Positions 18,757 to 28,703 of a stretch of DNA of 64,000 nt are shown piece after piece. The position numbers were made by a program, and so were the translations under genes. Under the pieces are notes generated by a model. The model made no database searches, was not told where the DNA came from, and worked only from the letters and a program-made list of their open reading frames with translations. Numbering within the stretch: the first letter of the stretch is position 1; the number at the start of each line of letters is the position of its first letter. Origin of the DNA: JALEFZ01 sp964564415 (GTDB lineage: Bacteria > Bacteroidota > Bacteroidia > J057). The stretch is from positions 1 through 64,000 of the forward strand of contig CAZMAV010000021.1 of the NCBI GenBank assembly GCA_964564415.1. Direction: 5' to 3'.

Positions 18757-19105
18757 ATGATTTTCGTAGGTAAAATCCTGAATTTTCGAGCAAACATATG
18801 GAAGGAGGGTATTCTTTCTGCCTGCGCAACTGGGAATATCAAGTGATTTCCGAATTAATGGGGCTGCTCATTCCCAAATCCTGCGTCATTTCCCGATGAA
18901 TCGGAATCGCCCTAGAACCACTAGAGCTACCTTCAATTCCTTAACTTCAGAAAAAATTTTCTCTCAAGAATACAGATTCAGTAGGCTCGACTAATTATTT
19001 TGACTAAGACCATGTTGGGATGGCCTTTTTTGTTTTTTTCAAAAAATCATAAATCAATCAGCTAAGCCAATTTTTGAAATACTCCCTTGAAATAAGTACC
19101 TAAGG

Positions 19106-19128
19106 CTTGAAAATTGAAAATTTTCAAG
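19106..19128. repeat. Perfect AT-rich palindrome
   Basis: CTTGAAAATT (19106-19115), a GAA spacer, then its exact reverse complement AATTTTCAAG (19119-19128). A related arm, cttgaaattttcaattg, follows at about 19140-19156, just upstream of the VOC remnant. It could be an operator or a folded leader. Confidence 0.6.
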
Positions 19129-19177
19129 TGCCAAAAAAGCTTGAAATTTTCAATTGGCTCATTCAAAATCATTCCTG

Positions 19178-19595
19178 ATGTTTAGCATAAAACCCACCAT
19201 GCATACCCTGAATCGCCTCAGGGTCAAGCTCTGCGCCAAGGACCTTCAAAAAAGCAAGGAGTTCTATACCCAACTCTTCGGCGTTGAAGTCGGCTAAGAC
19301 AGCGATTGGTTTGTAAGCCTGGTTTCCCCAGACAAGAAATTCGAGCTGGGCATCATCCTCGAAGGGCACAAAATCCTGCCGCCGGGTGTGGAGACCAGTA
19401 GTCATTCATCCTACCTGACCATTGTCGTAGACCGGGTAGACGAGGTCTATCAAACCGCCCTCAACCAGCGGGTATTCATCATTCAAGAGCCCCAAGATAC
19501 CCCTATGGGGCCAGCGGCGCATGCTTCGCAAAGACCCCGACGGCCATCCCCTGGACATCTCCTCCCCTATTCCCGATTTCCGCTTTGGTAATTAA
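19178..19595 (+). pseudogene. VOC/glyoxalase-family protein interrupted by stop and frameshift
   Basis: The frame begins MHTLNRLRVKLCAKDLQ and continues KEFYTQLFGVEVG, the standard VOC (glyoxalase/bleomycin-resistance fold) opening, then meets an in-frame TAA at about 19294. The same frame resumes DSDWFVSLVSPDKKFELGII and EVYQTALNQRVFI up to DTPMG. A one-base shift there is needed to read QRRMLRKDPDGHPLDISSP and the normal end at 19595. Total length would be about 138 residues, typical for the family. One stop plus one shift argues for an inactivated gene. Confidence 0.8.
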
Positions 19596-19664
19596 GACCT
19601 TTTGAATCTACAATGCTCCCTCACCCCAAAGGAGGTCTGCCCATTATGCCATTCCTCAGACGAC

Positions 19665-21557
19665 TTAATACAAAACCCTAAACTTGATCGTCTCCTTTAT
19701 TCCCCTCAATTCGTCCAGCAGTCCCTCCTCATAGGCCTTGTCAATGTCAATGATGACGTAACCGATGCGCTCGTCGGTCTTGAGGTATTGACCCAAAATA
19801 TTGATCTGGTGATGAGCCAAAATTTGAGTGATCTGGCTGAGTATGCCCGGTACGTTTTTGTGGATGTGTAAAAGGCGATGGGCCCTACCCTGAGCAGGCA
19901 GTTGAACATTGGGGAAGTTGACAGCTCCGAAGGTGTTCCCGGTATTGATATAATCCAAGACCCTTGAAGGCACATACTGACCGATATTTTGCTGGGCTTC
20001 CTGGGTCGAACCTCCAATATGAGGAGTTAAAATGACATTTTCCAGGTTCAGAAGTTCAGATACAAAGGGATCATCATTGCTTTTGGGCTCCCTGGGGTAC
20101 ACATCAACAGCCGCCCCCTGCAAATGCCCACTTTTCAAATGGCGGACCAATGCGGGAATATCCACGACTTTGCCGCGAGAAAGATTGAGCAATACAGAGC
20201 CCGGCTTCATGGCTTTGAATTCTGCCTCCCCGAAGATGTTCTCGTTTCCCTCTCTTCCATCCACATGAAGGGTAACAATGTCCACCATGCTCAGAAGGTC
20301 GTGGAGCTTGTCTACCTTGATGGCATTGCCCAGGGCCAATTTCTCAATCAAATCGTAGTAAAAGACCTTCATCCCCATGGCCTCTGCCAGGACAGAAAGT
20401 TGGGCTCCTATGTTTCCATAGCCTACGATGCCCAGGGATTTACCCCTGACTTCGTAGCTGTTTTTGGCAGATTTGTTCCACTTTCCCTGGTGCATGTAAC
20501 GATTGAAATAGGGAATGCGGCGCATCAGCAGGATAATCTCCCCAATGGCAAGTTCGACCACCGAACGGGTATTGCTGTAAGGGGCATTGAATGTTACGAC
20601 TCCATGGTCGGCAGCTGCCGGAAGGTCAATCTGATTGGTACCAATGCAAAAAGCCCCTATCACCATGAGGCGATTGGCTGATTCCAATACCCTCCGCGTG
20701 ATATGGGTCTTGGAACGAATGCCTATGATAGACACACCTTTGATCTTTTCCACCAACTCCTCTTCGCTCAGAGCCCTTCCGATGGTCTCCACCTGATAGC
20801 CCTCCGAACGGAAATAATGCTCAGCATGAGGATGAATATTCTCCAATAGGAGGACCTTAATCCTGTTTTTGGGATAGGAAAGGGCCATGGGAAGGTCGTT
20901 GAGGTAAAGGAATTCCTCAAAACTAGGCGCGATGTGATCGGCTTTGTCGAGGATATTTTCTCGAAGGACATTTTCGGTAAAGGCAAAGAATTTTTCAGCC
21001 TCCCCCTTCTCCTTTACTTCATAGTTGGTAAAGGAATCTCCCACGATGAAAATATCTCCGGAGAGTCCCAGGGCTTTTACCGCCTTTGTCTTTCCACCTT
21101 TGCTGGCAAGGGTCGAAGAGGAATCAAAACCCGTGATAAAGCCTTCTGAGTCGAAGCTGAAGTCATTGGCGAGGATCTGTTCTTTTTTTAGGCCAAAGGA
21201 CTCGGCCAGGGGTTCGATGATTTGGCGAAAGCCATAGGAAAGGAGGTAAATGTTTTCCCTGTAGGTTTGGAAAAAGCCCTGGTTGCGTCTTATGGAGTCA
21301 GAAATTTTCGACCCCAGGCGTTCTACGAGGATGTCGAGGTGGTCTCTATGGGCCTGCAGCAGCCTGATGCGACGGTCCAAGCCTTCTTCAACGGCGATTT
21401 CACCATTTTCCACCAGTTCGCCGATGCGGTCAATCTTGGCGAGAAGGCTGTCTTTTTCGGGATGGGTGGCCAGGGATACTTCCCCTAGTTCGACCAGCGA
21501 ATCTACCTGGATAAAACTTTTGTCGAAGTCTAAAAAAATATGGGTCTGCTCCTTCAT
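19665..21557 (-). CDS. serA: SerB-SerA fusion: HAD domain plus D-3-phosphoglycerate dehydrogenase
   Basis: A 630-residue two-domain protein. Residues 1-222 form a HAD-type phosphoserine-phosphatase-like domain with motif I DFDKSF, a lysine-containing KGGKTKAV region and motif IV GDSFTNYE. Residues 228-545 are a complete phosphoglycerate dehydrogenase (GIVGYGNIGAQ nucleotide site, LNLSRGKVVD, DVYPREP, LTPHIGGST), followed by a C-terminal ACT domain (HKNVPGILSQITQI) likely sensing serine. The fusion joins the first and third steps of serine synthesis. Motif IV has N where an acidic residue is often found, so phosphatase activity is uncertain. The fusion architecture occurs elsewhere in Bacteroidota as far as I recall. 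Confidence 0.9.
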   Translation of the reverse strand: MKEQTHIFLDFDKSFIQVDSLVELGEVSLATHPEKDSLLAKIDRIGELVENGEIAVEEGLDRRIRLLQAHRDHLDILVERLGSKISDSIRRNQGFFQTYRENIYLLSYGFRQIIEPLAESFGLKKEQILANDFSFDSEGFITGFDSSSTLASKGGKTKAVKALGLSGDIFIVGDSFTNYEVKEKGEAEKFFAFTENVLRENILDKADHIAPSFEEFLYLNDLPMALSYPKNRIKVLLLENIHPHAEHYFRSEGYQVETIGRALSEEELVEKIKGVSIIGIRSKTHITRRVLESANRLMVIGAFCIGTNQIDLPAAADHGVVTFNAPYSNTRSVVELAIGEIILLMRRIPYFNRYMHQGKWNKSAKNSYEVRGKSLGIVGYGNIGAQLSVLAEAMGMKVFYYDLIEKLALGNAIKVDKLHDLLSMVDIVTLHVDGREGNENIFGEAEFKAMKPGSVLLNLSRGKVVDIPALVRHLKSGHLQGAAVDVYPREPKSNDDPFVSELLNLENVILTPHIGGSTQEAQQNIGQYVPSRVLDYINTGNTFGAVNFPNVQLPAQGRAHRLLHIHKNVPGILSQITQILAHHQINILGQYLKTDERIGYVIIDIDKAYEEGLLDELRGIKETIKFRVLY

Positions 21558-21989
21558 GTTTCACTTCTTTCCCGAGCAAATTAATGATTTATCAATAATG
21601 ATTATCACGAATCGTTTTTTGCGTTTCAACCCATAGTGCTTTTGGGGTTGAAAATAAGTTACTTATGATAAGTCCAACAGCGCTTTAGCCATTCATCCAT
21701 GATAATCTTTAATTATTTCAGAAAGCTGTGAAAGTAGTCAAAAATATGAATTGAGATACAAATATTTCCTCCGAGAATAAACATTAATGTTTTAACATCG
21801 TTTCTTTACTCGACTAGCAGCTAAGCATTTCAATTCAGATACTTGCTTAGGCTTCCTTCCCTTGAGACTCACCCTGCACCCTGAAAAGTCAGGTTTTTGA
21901 AGCTTGGGAATGAATAGCCTGAGAGATGCCGAAAGGAGATGGCAAGGCCTGCAGACCTATCACTAAAAGACCTAATAAGTTTTCAAAAA
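21558..21989. other. Intergenic region carrying one copy of the inverted-repeat element
   Basis: Copy A of the dispersed element occupies 21600-21707. The remaining 280 bases before the YceI gene hold no recognisable coding sequence and presumably contain its promoter. Confidence 0.6.
21600..21707 (+). repeat. Dispersed 13-bp inverted-repeat element, copy A
   Basis: A 108-base element starting gattatcacgaat and ending with a decayed match to attcgtgataatc. The inner part carries gtgcttttggggttg and the conserved right block caacagcgctttagccattcat. It has no reading frame. Copies B (28704-28816) and D (63478-63584) share this orientation; copy C (32816-32936) is inverted. It sits between divergent serA and YceI genes. 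Confidence 0.85.
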
Positions 21990-22574
21990 ATGAAGAAGCT
22001 AACTTTTCTTACCCTGACCCTACTCATGGGCCTGGCAGCTCAGGCTCAGACTACCTGGGTTTTCGATGCGGCCCACACCAGCGTTGGTTTTTCTGTTATG
22101 CACCTGATTATCACAGAGGTAGACGGGAAATTCGAAAAGTATGATGGGCAGTTGACCACCACAAAGGATGACTTTACCGATGCCAACATCAACTTCACCA
22201 TCGATGTGAACTCCATCAACACCGGACAGGCAAAGCGCGATGGCCACCTCAAGAGCGACGACTTCTTTGACGCTGGTAGCCACCCTCAAATCACCTTCAA
22301 AGGAGAGTCTTTGAAGAAAGTGAAGGGCAACAAGTACAAGCTCAAAGGAGACCTGACCATGAGAGGAACGACCAAGCCCGTGGAACTGGATGTCAAGTAC
22401 CTGGGAACCGTCCAGGATCCCTATGGCAATACCAAGGCCGGTTTTAAAATCAGTGGAGAAGTAGACCGCTTTGACTACGGCCTCAAGTGGGATGCAGCTA
22501 CTGAAGCAGGTAACCTCGTCGTGAGCCGTGAAGTAAAAATCGACGTCGACGTGCAGCTCCTGAAGCAGGAATAG
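21990..22574 (+). CDS. YceI-family periplasmic lipid-binding protein
   Basis: A 194-residue protein from the ATG at 21990, which gives a signal peptide (KKLTFLTLTLLMGLAAQAQ). An in-frame start at 21939 would put 17 polar residues in front. The mature part is a complete YceI lipocalin-like barrel: WVFDAAHTSVGFSVMHL, DGHLKSDDFFDAGSHPQITF, LTMRGTTKPVELDV and the terminal EVKIDVDVQLL strand. Family members bind polyisoprenoid or other hydrophobic ligands in the periplasm. It is monocistronic, with a terminator directly after it. Confidence 0.93.
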   Translation: MKKLTFLTLTLLMGLAAQAQTTWVFDAAHTSVGFSVMHLIITEVDGKFEKYDGQLTTTKDDFTDANINFTIDVNSINTGQAKRDGHLKSDDFFDAGSHPQITFKGESLKKVKGNKYKLKGDLTMRGTTKPVELDVKYLGTVQDPYGNTKAGFKISGEVDRFDYGLKWDAATEAGNLVVSREVKIDVDVQLLKQE

Positions 22575-22599
22575 TTTTACATTCTAGCCAAAGCATAAA

Positions 22600-22630
22600 A
22601 AAAGGAGGGCTTAACACCTTCCTTTTTTTA
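22600..22630. terminator. Shared terminator between convergent genes
   Basis: An aaggaggg (22602-22609) / ccttcctt (22617-22624) stem is flanked by A-run and T-run, so it can act on both strands, between YceI and the GIN lipoprotein. Confidence 0.7.
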
Positions 22631-22661
22631 TTTACCACAGCTGTGGTGGATGTTTTCCATC

Positions 22662-23465
22662 CTAATTTACTTTCCTCAGGTCTCCGCTGCCGGAGATGCT
22701 TGAATTTACGGCGCTGGGGCTTCCTTTGTAGTGGACATCTCCAGAGCCGGATATGCTTACGTCAAGGACCCCTCCCACTACGGTGATTTCTCCATCTCCC
22801 GAACCGGAAACCGAGATTTGGGTATTTTGGCTGCTCAGGTCAAAGGCTTTGACGTCTCCCGAACCGGAAATCCTGCTTTGATGGTCCTGGGTCTTTCCGA
22901 TCAGGAAGAGCTTACCAGAGCCTGAAATATTGCTCCTGGTTATGCTGCTCTCAAAATCCATTTCCATCTTTCCTGAGCCCGAGATATCGAAGCTGGTCGA
23001 AGAAATCACATTGGCAGCGGTAAGTTTGATCTCACCTGATCCCGATACCTTACCGACAAAATCCTGGGCCAAAAAGAGGCTGTCCTCTCCCATGATCTCA
23101 CCCGATCCCGATACCGCCAGTCGGCTCAAAGGCTGTCCCTGGGGAACCTGAACAAAGACATCAAAATCATAGCTGAAAAAGCATCCCTCCACATCGACGA
23201 TGAGTTCGCCGTTCTTCACGCGGATATTCATGGCCTCGAGTACATTTTCATCTCCTTCTACGATGACCTCCTGGCTTTTTCCCTGACTGACGTGGACAGT
23301 AGCGGCATCTACCAGTTTGATAGATCCAAAAGAAGGCAGCAACAGTGTGTCAGACTGCAGAACTCCATTTCCGTTCTTGCAGATGCCCTCAGGCGAACAT
23401 GCGGTATTTGTCAGGGCCAATACCAGGGCAGCCAGAGCACCGAGTAACATAAATGACTTTTTCAT
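22662..23465 (-). CDS. GIN-domain (DUF2807) lipoprotein, head GIN family
   Basis: A 267-residue protein from the ATG at 23465. It has a hydrophobic leader and a cysteine at the end of ALTNTAC, consistent with a lipoprotein. The body is the DUF2807/GIN beta-helix. From the middle on it repeats SGSG followed by D, E or K about eight times at 20-25 residue steps, each likely one helix turn. These proteins sit at the Bacteroidota envelope; the function is unproven and older names call them putative autotransporter adhesins. An in-frame start at 23504 lacks signal-peptide logic. Confidence 0.88.
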   Translation of the reverse strand: MKKSFMLLGALAALVLALTNTACSPEGICKNGNGVLQSDTLLLPSFGSIKLVDAATVHVSQGKSQEVIVEGDENVLEAMNIRVKNGELIVDVEGCFFSYDFDVFVQVPQGQPLSRLAVSGSGEIMGEDSLFLAQDFVGKVSGSGEIKLTAANVISSTSFDISGSGKMEMDFESSITRSNISGSGKLFLIGKTQDHQSRISGSGDVKAFDLSSQNTQISVSGSGDGEITVVGGVLDVSISGSGDVHYKGSPSAVNSSISGSGDLRKVN

Positions 23466-23770
23466 ATCAATGGGTTTTGGTGTATTGTATTTCAAATGAT
23501 TCACCCAAAAAACAAGTTAAAATCACCACAGATGCAGGGACAAGGGATGAAGGCGAGAGCCGGGGGAATGAAAGTGGAAAAGAAAGTAGTGAGTGATGAG
23601 AGGAGACTCCTTCGAATAAGAAAACAATTGAGAAATCGGCCCATTCGAGGTATTAAGGTGGTTTTCGGCTAATTTGTGAAAAATCTAAGATTGTCTAATC
23701 AAAATTGATGTTTTAACAGTTATTTAGCCATACAAAAGATTTTTCTTATCCATACCACAATTCACCTACC

Positions 23771-26203
23771 ATGTTAAAGAAAATAGGAGTCCTACTCGCT
23801 TTTTCCCTTTCCTTTTGTGTCAGCCTAATTCATGGTCAGCCCATGGCTCCGATCGAGGATCAGGCTATTCTGATTACGGGAAAAATCGTGGACGCCCAAT
23901 CTCGTGAAGGCCTTGAGTTCGCTACGGTTCAGCTATTCGATGCAAGAGATAGCACAGCGGTCAGCGGCAAACTCAGCAACAAGCAGGGTGAATTTTCCCT
24001 TAAAGCTGGTCGTGGAGAATATTACCTTGCCATTAGCTTTCTGGGTTATGAGAAAAGGCTTATCTCCGACATAGATCTCAAAAGAGGGGACCGAAGCAAA
24101 GACTTGGGTACCCTGGCCATGAAGTCCGCCGAAATGGCTATGGACGAGGTAGAAATTACCTCTCAGAAAAGTCAGGTTGAGTTCAAACTGGACAAGCGGG
24201 TCTACAACGTCAGCAAAGACCTGACAGCAATTGGAAGTTCTGCGGACGAGTTGTTGCAAAACCTTCCCTCCGTAGAAGTGGATGGAGAAGGAAATGTAAG
24301 CCTCAGGGGAAGTCAAAACGTCCGTATCCTCATAAACGGAAAGCCTTCCGGTATCCTTTCGGGGGGTCCCGATGCCCTTCGACTCCTGCAGGGGAATCAG
24401 ATTGAGCGGATAGAGATTATCACCAATCCCTCTGCCAAGTACGATGCTGAAGGAGAAGTCGGCATCATTAACATTATCCTAAAGGAAAATAGCAAGCGAG
24501 GCCTCAATGGTTCCTTTTCATTGGATGGAGGTTATCCAAGCCGTTTTGGTGCTTCTGCCAATGTCAACCTCCGCAGGGACTGGTTAAACCTATTTGTCGA
24601 TGCAGGGGTCAACTACCGCAACGCTCCGGGCCAGGCATTTTTCACCCAAACCAATACCTTTGAAGATACCAGCTTCACCTTCATTACTGACCGTGAATTT
24701 TTCAGGGGTGGCTGGACTCCTACCCTTCGATTTGGTTCGGAGTTTTTTATCAATAAAAAAAATACCATCACCCTAGCCGGAAATTTTCAATGGCGAAATG
24801 GGGACAACCTGACCCGCCTGACCTATTCGGACTTTGATGAAGGGGGAGACCTAACCCAAATTACAGAGAGGGTAAGCTCCGAGAGGGAATCCCGCGACAG
24901 CTACGGACTTGAGGGAAATTACACCAAAACTTTTGACCAAAAAGACAGAAAGTGGACGGTAGACTTCAATTTTGATGTTACCAACGATGCCGAGCTTTCC
25001 GATGTTGACCAGACCCTGGTGGAAGGAAATGGAAATGCCCCTGCCGATCAGCGCATCTCCAACATCGAAGGCAGACAGACCTTCTTTTTACAGACCGATT
25101 ACGTCCAGCCCTTTGGCAATGGATTCAAATTCGAGACAGGGGGAAGGGCTTCTTACCGGACTTTCAACAATGATTACAAGGTGGAATCATTTATCGGCGG
25201 TGAGTGGGTTCCTTTGGATGAATTCTTCAACCAGTTTATTTATCTGGAAGGTATATATGCCGGATATGGTATTTTAAGCCAGGAACTGGACAAGCTTTCT
25301 TATCAGGTGGGGCTTCGGGTAGAAAATACTGATATTGTTACGGAGTCTGTCAAAGACAATGAACGCAACCCTAGGAACTATACCAATTTCTTTCCCAGCG
25401 CAGGAATTTCCTACAAAATCAGACCTACGACCACCCTTCAGTTTAGCTACAGCCGACGCATTTCCAGGCCTGATTCCTGGACCCTTATTCCCTTCCGAAA
25501 CTTTGCGGATGCCAGAAATACCTATGAAGGCAATCCCTTCCTCAACCCGGAATTTACCCAATCTTTTGAAACCGGATTTCTGGATTATCAGGACAAAGGC
25601 TCATTTTTGGCGAGCATCTATTATCGTTACCGCACCGACGTCATCGAGCGAATCACCGTATTTGAGCAGGATCGTACACGGATGATTCCTATCAACCTGT
25701 CGACCCAACATGCTTTTGGTTTGGAAGCCTCTGTATCCAGGGATCTTTTTGACTGGTGGAAGATGAGTGCCAATGCTAATTTTTCTAGGGCCATCACCAG
25801 TGGCGTCTACAAAGACAGCTTGTACGAGGCTGATACTTACATTTTGATCGGAAGGGCCAATTCCCGGTGGATTTGGGACAAGGTCGGAAATCTTCAGGCG
25901 ACCTTTTCTTACCGAAGCCCAAGGATCACCACACAGGGCCGATCCAGGGCTGTATATGCCTTAGACCTGGGTCTTTCAAGGGATATTTTTAATGGCAAAG
26001 GCAGTGTGAGCTTTAACGTCAGGGATGTGTTCAACTCCAGAAAATACAGGTCCACGGTAACAGGACCTACCTTTACCCGGGAACTATTGTACCAGCGCAG
26101 GTTGAGGCAGTACACCATTTCCCTGACTTATCAGCTCAACCAAGACCCCCGAAAAAACAGAAGTGGGAGAGATAGAGCTGGCGGGGGTGACTTCGATTAT
26201 TGA
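23771..26203 (+). CDS. TonB-dependent receptor-like outer-membrane barrel protein
   Basis: An 810-residue protein with signal peptide (ending LIHGQ), a CarboxypepD_reg-like domain (about 33-118, ITGKIVDAQSREGLEFATVQL), a plug-like region (LLQNLPSVEVDGEGNVSLRGSQNVRILINGKPSG in the 165-200 range) and a large C-terminal barrel of the outer-membrane protein beta-barrel type (about 370-790). The family imports or binds nutrients at the cell surface, but no substrate-linked gene such as SusD lies beside it. It ends with a Gly/Asp/Arg-rich tail in place of a terminal aromatic residue. It has its own promoter region of about 265 bases. Confidence 0.88.
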   Translation: MLKKIGVLLAFSLSFCVSLIHGQPMAPIEDQAILITGKIVDAQSREGLEFATVQLFDARDSTAVSGKLSNKQGEFSLKAGRGEYYLAISFLGYEKRLISDIDLKRGDRSKDLGTLAMKSAEMAMDEVEITSQKSQVEFKLDKRVYNVSKDLTAIGSSADELLQNLPSVEVDGEGNVSLRGSQNVRILINGKPSGILSGGPDALRLLQGNQIERIEIITNPSAKYDAEGEVGIINIILKENSKRGLNGSFSLDGGYPSRFGASANVNLRRDWLNLFVDAGVNYRNAPGQAFFTQTNTFEDTSFTFITDREFFRGGWTPTLRFGSEFFINKKNTITLAGNFQWRNGDNLTRLTYSDFDEGGDLTQITERVSSERESRDSYGLEGNYTKTFDQKDRKWTVDFNFDVTNDAELSDVDQTLVEGNGNAPADQRISNIEGRQTFFLQTDYVQPFGNGFKFETGGRASYRTFNNDYKVESFIGGEWVPLDEFFNQFIYLEGIYAGYGILSQELDKLSYQVGLRVENTDIVTESVKDNERNPRNYTNFFPSAGISYKIRPTTTLQFSYSRRISRPDSWTLIPFRNFADARNTYEGNPFLNPEFTQSFETGFLDYQDKGSFLASIYYRYRTDVIERITVFEQDRTRMIPINLSTQHAFGLEASVSRDLFDWWKMSANANFSRAITSGVYKDSLYEADTYILIGRANSRWIWDKVGNLQATFSYRSPRITTQGRSRAVYALDLGLSRDIFNGKGSVSFNVRDVFNSRKYRSTVTGPTFTRELLYQRRLRQYTISLTYQLNQDPRKNRSGRDRAGGGDFDY

Positions 26204-26381
26204 TGGGAATCATCCAGGTACTAGCATTGTCAGAACCTAGCTAATCCAACAGGCCAGAGACAAAAAGTTTATCTACATGAAAACTTAGTTGCTGGCAACT
26301 TGACAAAATAAATATTAGAATGGAAGAGGCAAAAGGATCATGTATCCCTTTGTCTCTTTACATGTTAACTTAATCCTAACT

Positions 26382-27299
26382 ATGAGCATCCGGGTATCGG
26401 TCATTCAGGACAGTCCCGTTTTTTTTGACAAGGAAAAGACCCTGGACAAAGTAGCTGCCTGGGTAAAAAGGGAGGCCGGGGAGGGCTGTGATTTGATTCT
26501 TTTCCCCGAGTCCTTTGTTCCTGGATATCCCCGGGGCTTTGATTTTGGAACAAAGGTGGGCAGCCGAAGCGATGCGGGGAGAGAACTTTACCTGCAATAC
26601 TGGCAGCAAAGCTTCGAAATAGGAAACAAGGAGCAGGAGAGGTTGGAGGCCCTGGCCCGTAGCTATGAGGTCTACCTAATATTGGGAGTTACGGAGCGAA
26701 GGGCTCAAAGTGGGAGCCTTTACTGTTCCATGCTCTACATCTCCCCTCACAAAGGGCTGGAGGCCGTCCACCGCAAAATAAAGCCGACGGGAAGCGAACG
26801 GATTATTTGGGCAGAGGGGGGAAAAGAATCCCTGGTCAGCCTGCAAACTCCCTGGGGGCGATTGGGGGGGCTTATCTGTTGGGAAAATTACATGCCGGAG
26901 GCGCGGATGGCCATGTATAGCCAGGGAGTTGAGATTTACCTTGCTCCTACTGCCGACGCAAGAGAGACTTGGACGGCCAGCATGCAGCACATTGCCCTGG
27001 AAGGAAGATGCTTTGTCCTCTCCGCCAATCAATGTGTCCAGGCTTCAGACATTCCTGATTCATTCCTGCCCTACCTCAGGGATAAAAGCCAGGCAGCCTG
27101 CAGGGGAGGAAGCCTCATTGTTTCGCCTTTGGGTAAGGTCTTGGCTGGCCCTCTCTATGGAAGTTCGGGAGCCCTGCGCCTGAGCCTGGACATGGAGGAT
27201 ATCATTCGGGCCAAATTGGATTTCGATCCAAGCGGTCATTATCGGAGGGAAGATTTATTTACAAAAACCAAAGGGCCCCACCCAAAGGATGGACCCTGA
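26382..27299 (+). CDS. Nitrilase-type carbon-nitrogen hydrolase
   Basis: About 305 residues from the ATG at 26382 (MSIRVSVIQDSP); an upstream start at 26340 adds an unlikely tail. The catalytic triad is visible: E43 in LFPESF, K134 in HRKIKPTGSER and C166 in GGLICWENYMPE. These motif variants are those of the true nitrilase/cyanide hydratase branch, which turns nitriles into carboxylic acids and ammonia; the natural substrate is unknown. No neighbouring gene indicates a pathway. Confidence 0.9.
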   Translation: MSIRVSVIQDSPVFFDKEKTLDKVAAWVKREAGEGCDLILFPESFVPGYPRGFDFGTKVGSRSDAGRELYLQYWQQSFEIGNKEQERLEALARSYEVYLILGVTERRAQSGSLYCSMLYISPHKGLEAVHRKIKPTGSERIIWAEGGKESLVSLQTPWGRLGGLICWENYMPEARMAMYSQGVEIYLAPTADARETWTASMQHIALEGRCFVLSANQCVQASDIPDSFLPYLRDKSQAACRGGSLIVSPLGKVLAGPLYGSSGALRLSLDMEDIIRAKLDFDPSGHYRREDLFTKTKGPHPKDGP

Positions 27300-27330
27300 T
27301 AAGATCAAAAGACCGATATTGACTTACACA

Positions 27331-28703
27331 TCAACGCACGACAAACTGCTTGGCTTTTACCCAGCCATTGCCGCTAATTTGTAGCAAATAAATACCTCTC
27401 TCCAGGCCTGGAAGTTCGACGCGGACCTTACCTACCTGGGTAGTAAAGGTAGCCTCAGATTCCTGAAGGAGCTTGCCCTGGTAGTCCAGGACCCTCACCG
27501 TCAGCGGTTCCGAAGCCAGAATTCTCAAGATTACATTGAGGAACTCATCACCCTCGATAGGATTGGGGAAGAGCTTCATGTTGACCAGATAGGGATTGGT
27601 GTTGACACGAAGGATATTTGAGTAAGAAAAATACCCGTCCTTGCCGAGGGCCTTGATTCGATAGGTTTCCTCTTTCCCTGAAAGATTGGTGATGTTCAGA
27701 CCATATCGCCTTTCCTGATCTGTATCGCCCAGGGAGCTCTTCTTGCCGACCTCCTGAAACGGGTTTCCGTCCAGAGAGCGCTCGATGGCAAAAAATTGGA
27801 TGTTTTGCTCTGAGTTAATCCTCCAATTTACCTGAAGGTCATTGGCACCTGGGGTAGGCTGAAAGTCTATTCATTCTACCAGAGATCCCTGACCCAAGCG
27901 GGCGCTGTTTCCTATCAGCTTGAGGATCAGCTGAGGATGCTGGTCGGAATTCCCACTTTCCGTCGAAACAAAGGCCACATCATTTCCGGAAAGGTGGTTC
28001 ATCAGAATGTTGAGGTACTGCCCACCCTGCACGGGTCCTAGATCCCAGGTGTAGGCCTGGTTGCGGTCAAATCGCTGATCATGCTGGCCCTGTCCCTGAA
28101 GGCTTGGTGTAGCTTTTGGAAAGGACGATTTTATCCATTCCGAAACCGTCCTCCCTCATGGAAAATGAGATGGTGTGAAAACCGGGGTCTTGATATCCAG
28201 GTATGTTTTCTTGGCTTTCCCACAGTGATTGGCGTTGGTCCGTTGCTTACTTTCCCATGTCCGGCGATTTTTCCCAGAACACCACTGCATTCTTTCGTCC
28301 GTAGAAGGCCAATTTCCGTCCAGTCCTACGTGGACACCATTGTCCTCGGTTCCGGTGGAGCATGCCCTGGCCCAGACGTAATATTTACCCGGATGATTGA
28401 TGTAGACCTGATAGTCAATGATTGCCATCCTTCCAGGTGATCCTGAAAAGTTGACCCCACTTTGCAAGGGATCTCCATGGGTAACGCGGGTATCGGAGAG
28501 TATTTTCATGTAGGCATCTCCACTGGAACCCTGGGCATGGTTGCCATCAGGATCGGGGGTGATACCAGGGGTATTAGTAGCGGAAGTCAGGTACCATTCC
28601 CGCTTTCTGGAGATCCTTCTGGCAGGTATACTCTAAAACTCCCTTCCACACTCTCAGAAAAGCCGCCAAAAGAACTACCTAACCGGTAGAATTTTAATCC
28701 ATC
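27331..28703 (-). pseudogene. Truncated secreted protein with GH115-C-like domain and T9SS tail
   Basis: Secreted-protein sequence runs leftward across several frames. The first piece (about 28156-28600) has DYQVYINHPGKYYVWARA, STGTEDNGVHVGLDGNWP and RMQWCSGKN, which resemble the C-terminal domain of family 115 glycosidases. A shift leads to GFHTISFSMREDGFGMDKIVLS. Another near 28095 leads to DRNQAYTWDLGPVQGG and QLILKLIGNSARLG. A TGA interrupts the frame at 27871-27873, then a fibronectin-like part and a T9SS tail (KLFPNPIEGDEF to the end) follow. The 5' end stops at the edge of inverted-repeat copy B, which seems to have cut the gene. Confidence 0.75.

Larger units (their letters stand above)
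18691..19177. other. Non-coding region with terminators and an AT-rich palindrome
   Basis: The region holds the terminator at 18721-18752, a weaker hairpin with T-run near 19008-19040 (gaccat/atggcc arms around GTTGGG), and the palindrome at 19106-19128. No intact reading frame is seen before the broken VOC gene at 19178. Confidence 0.55.
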
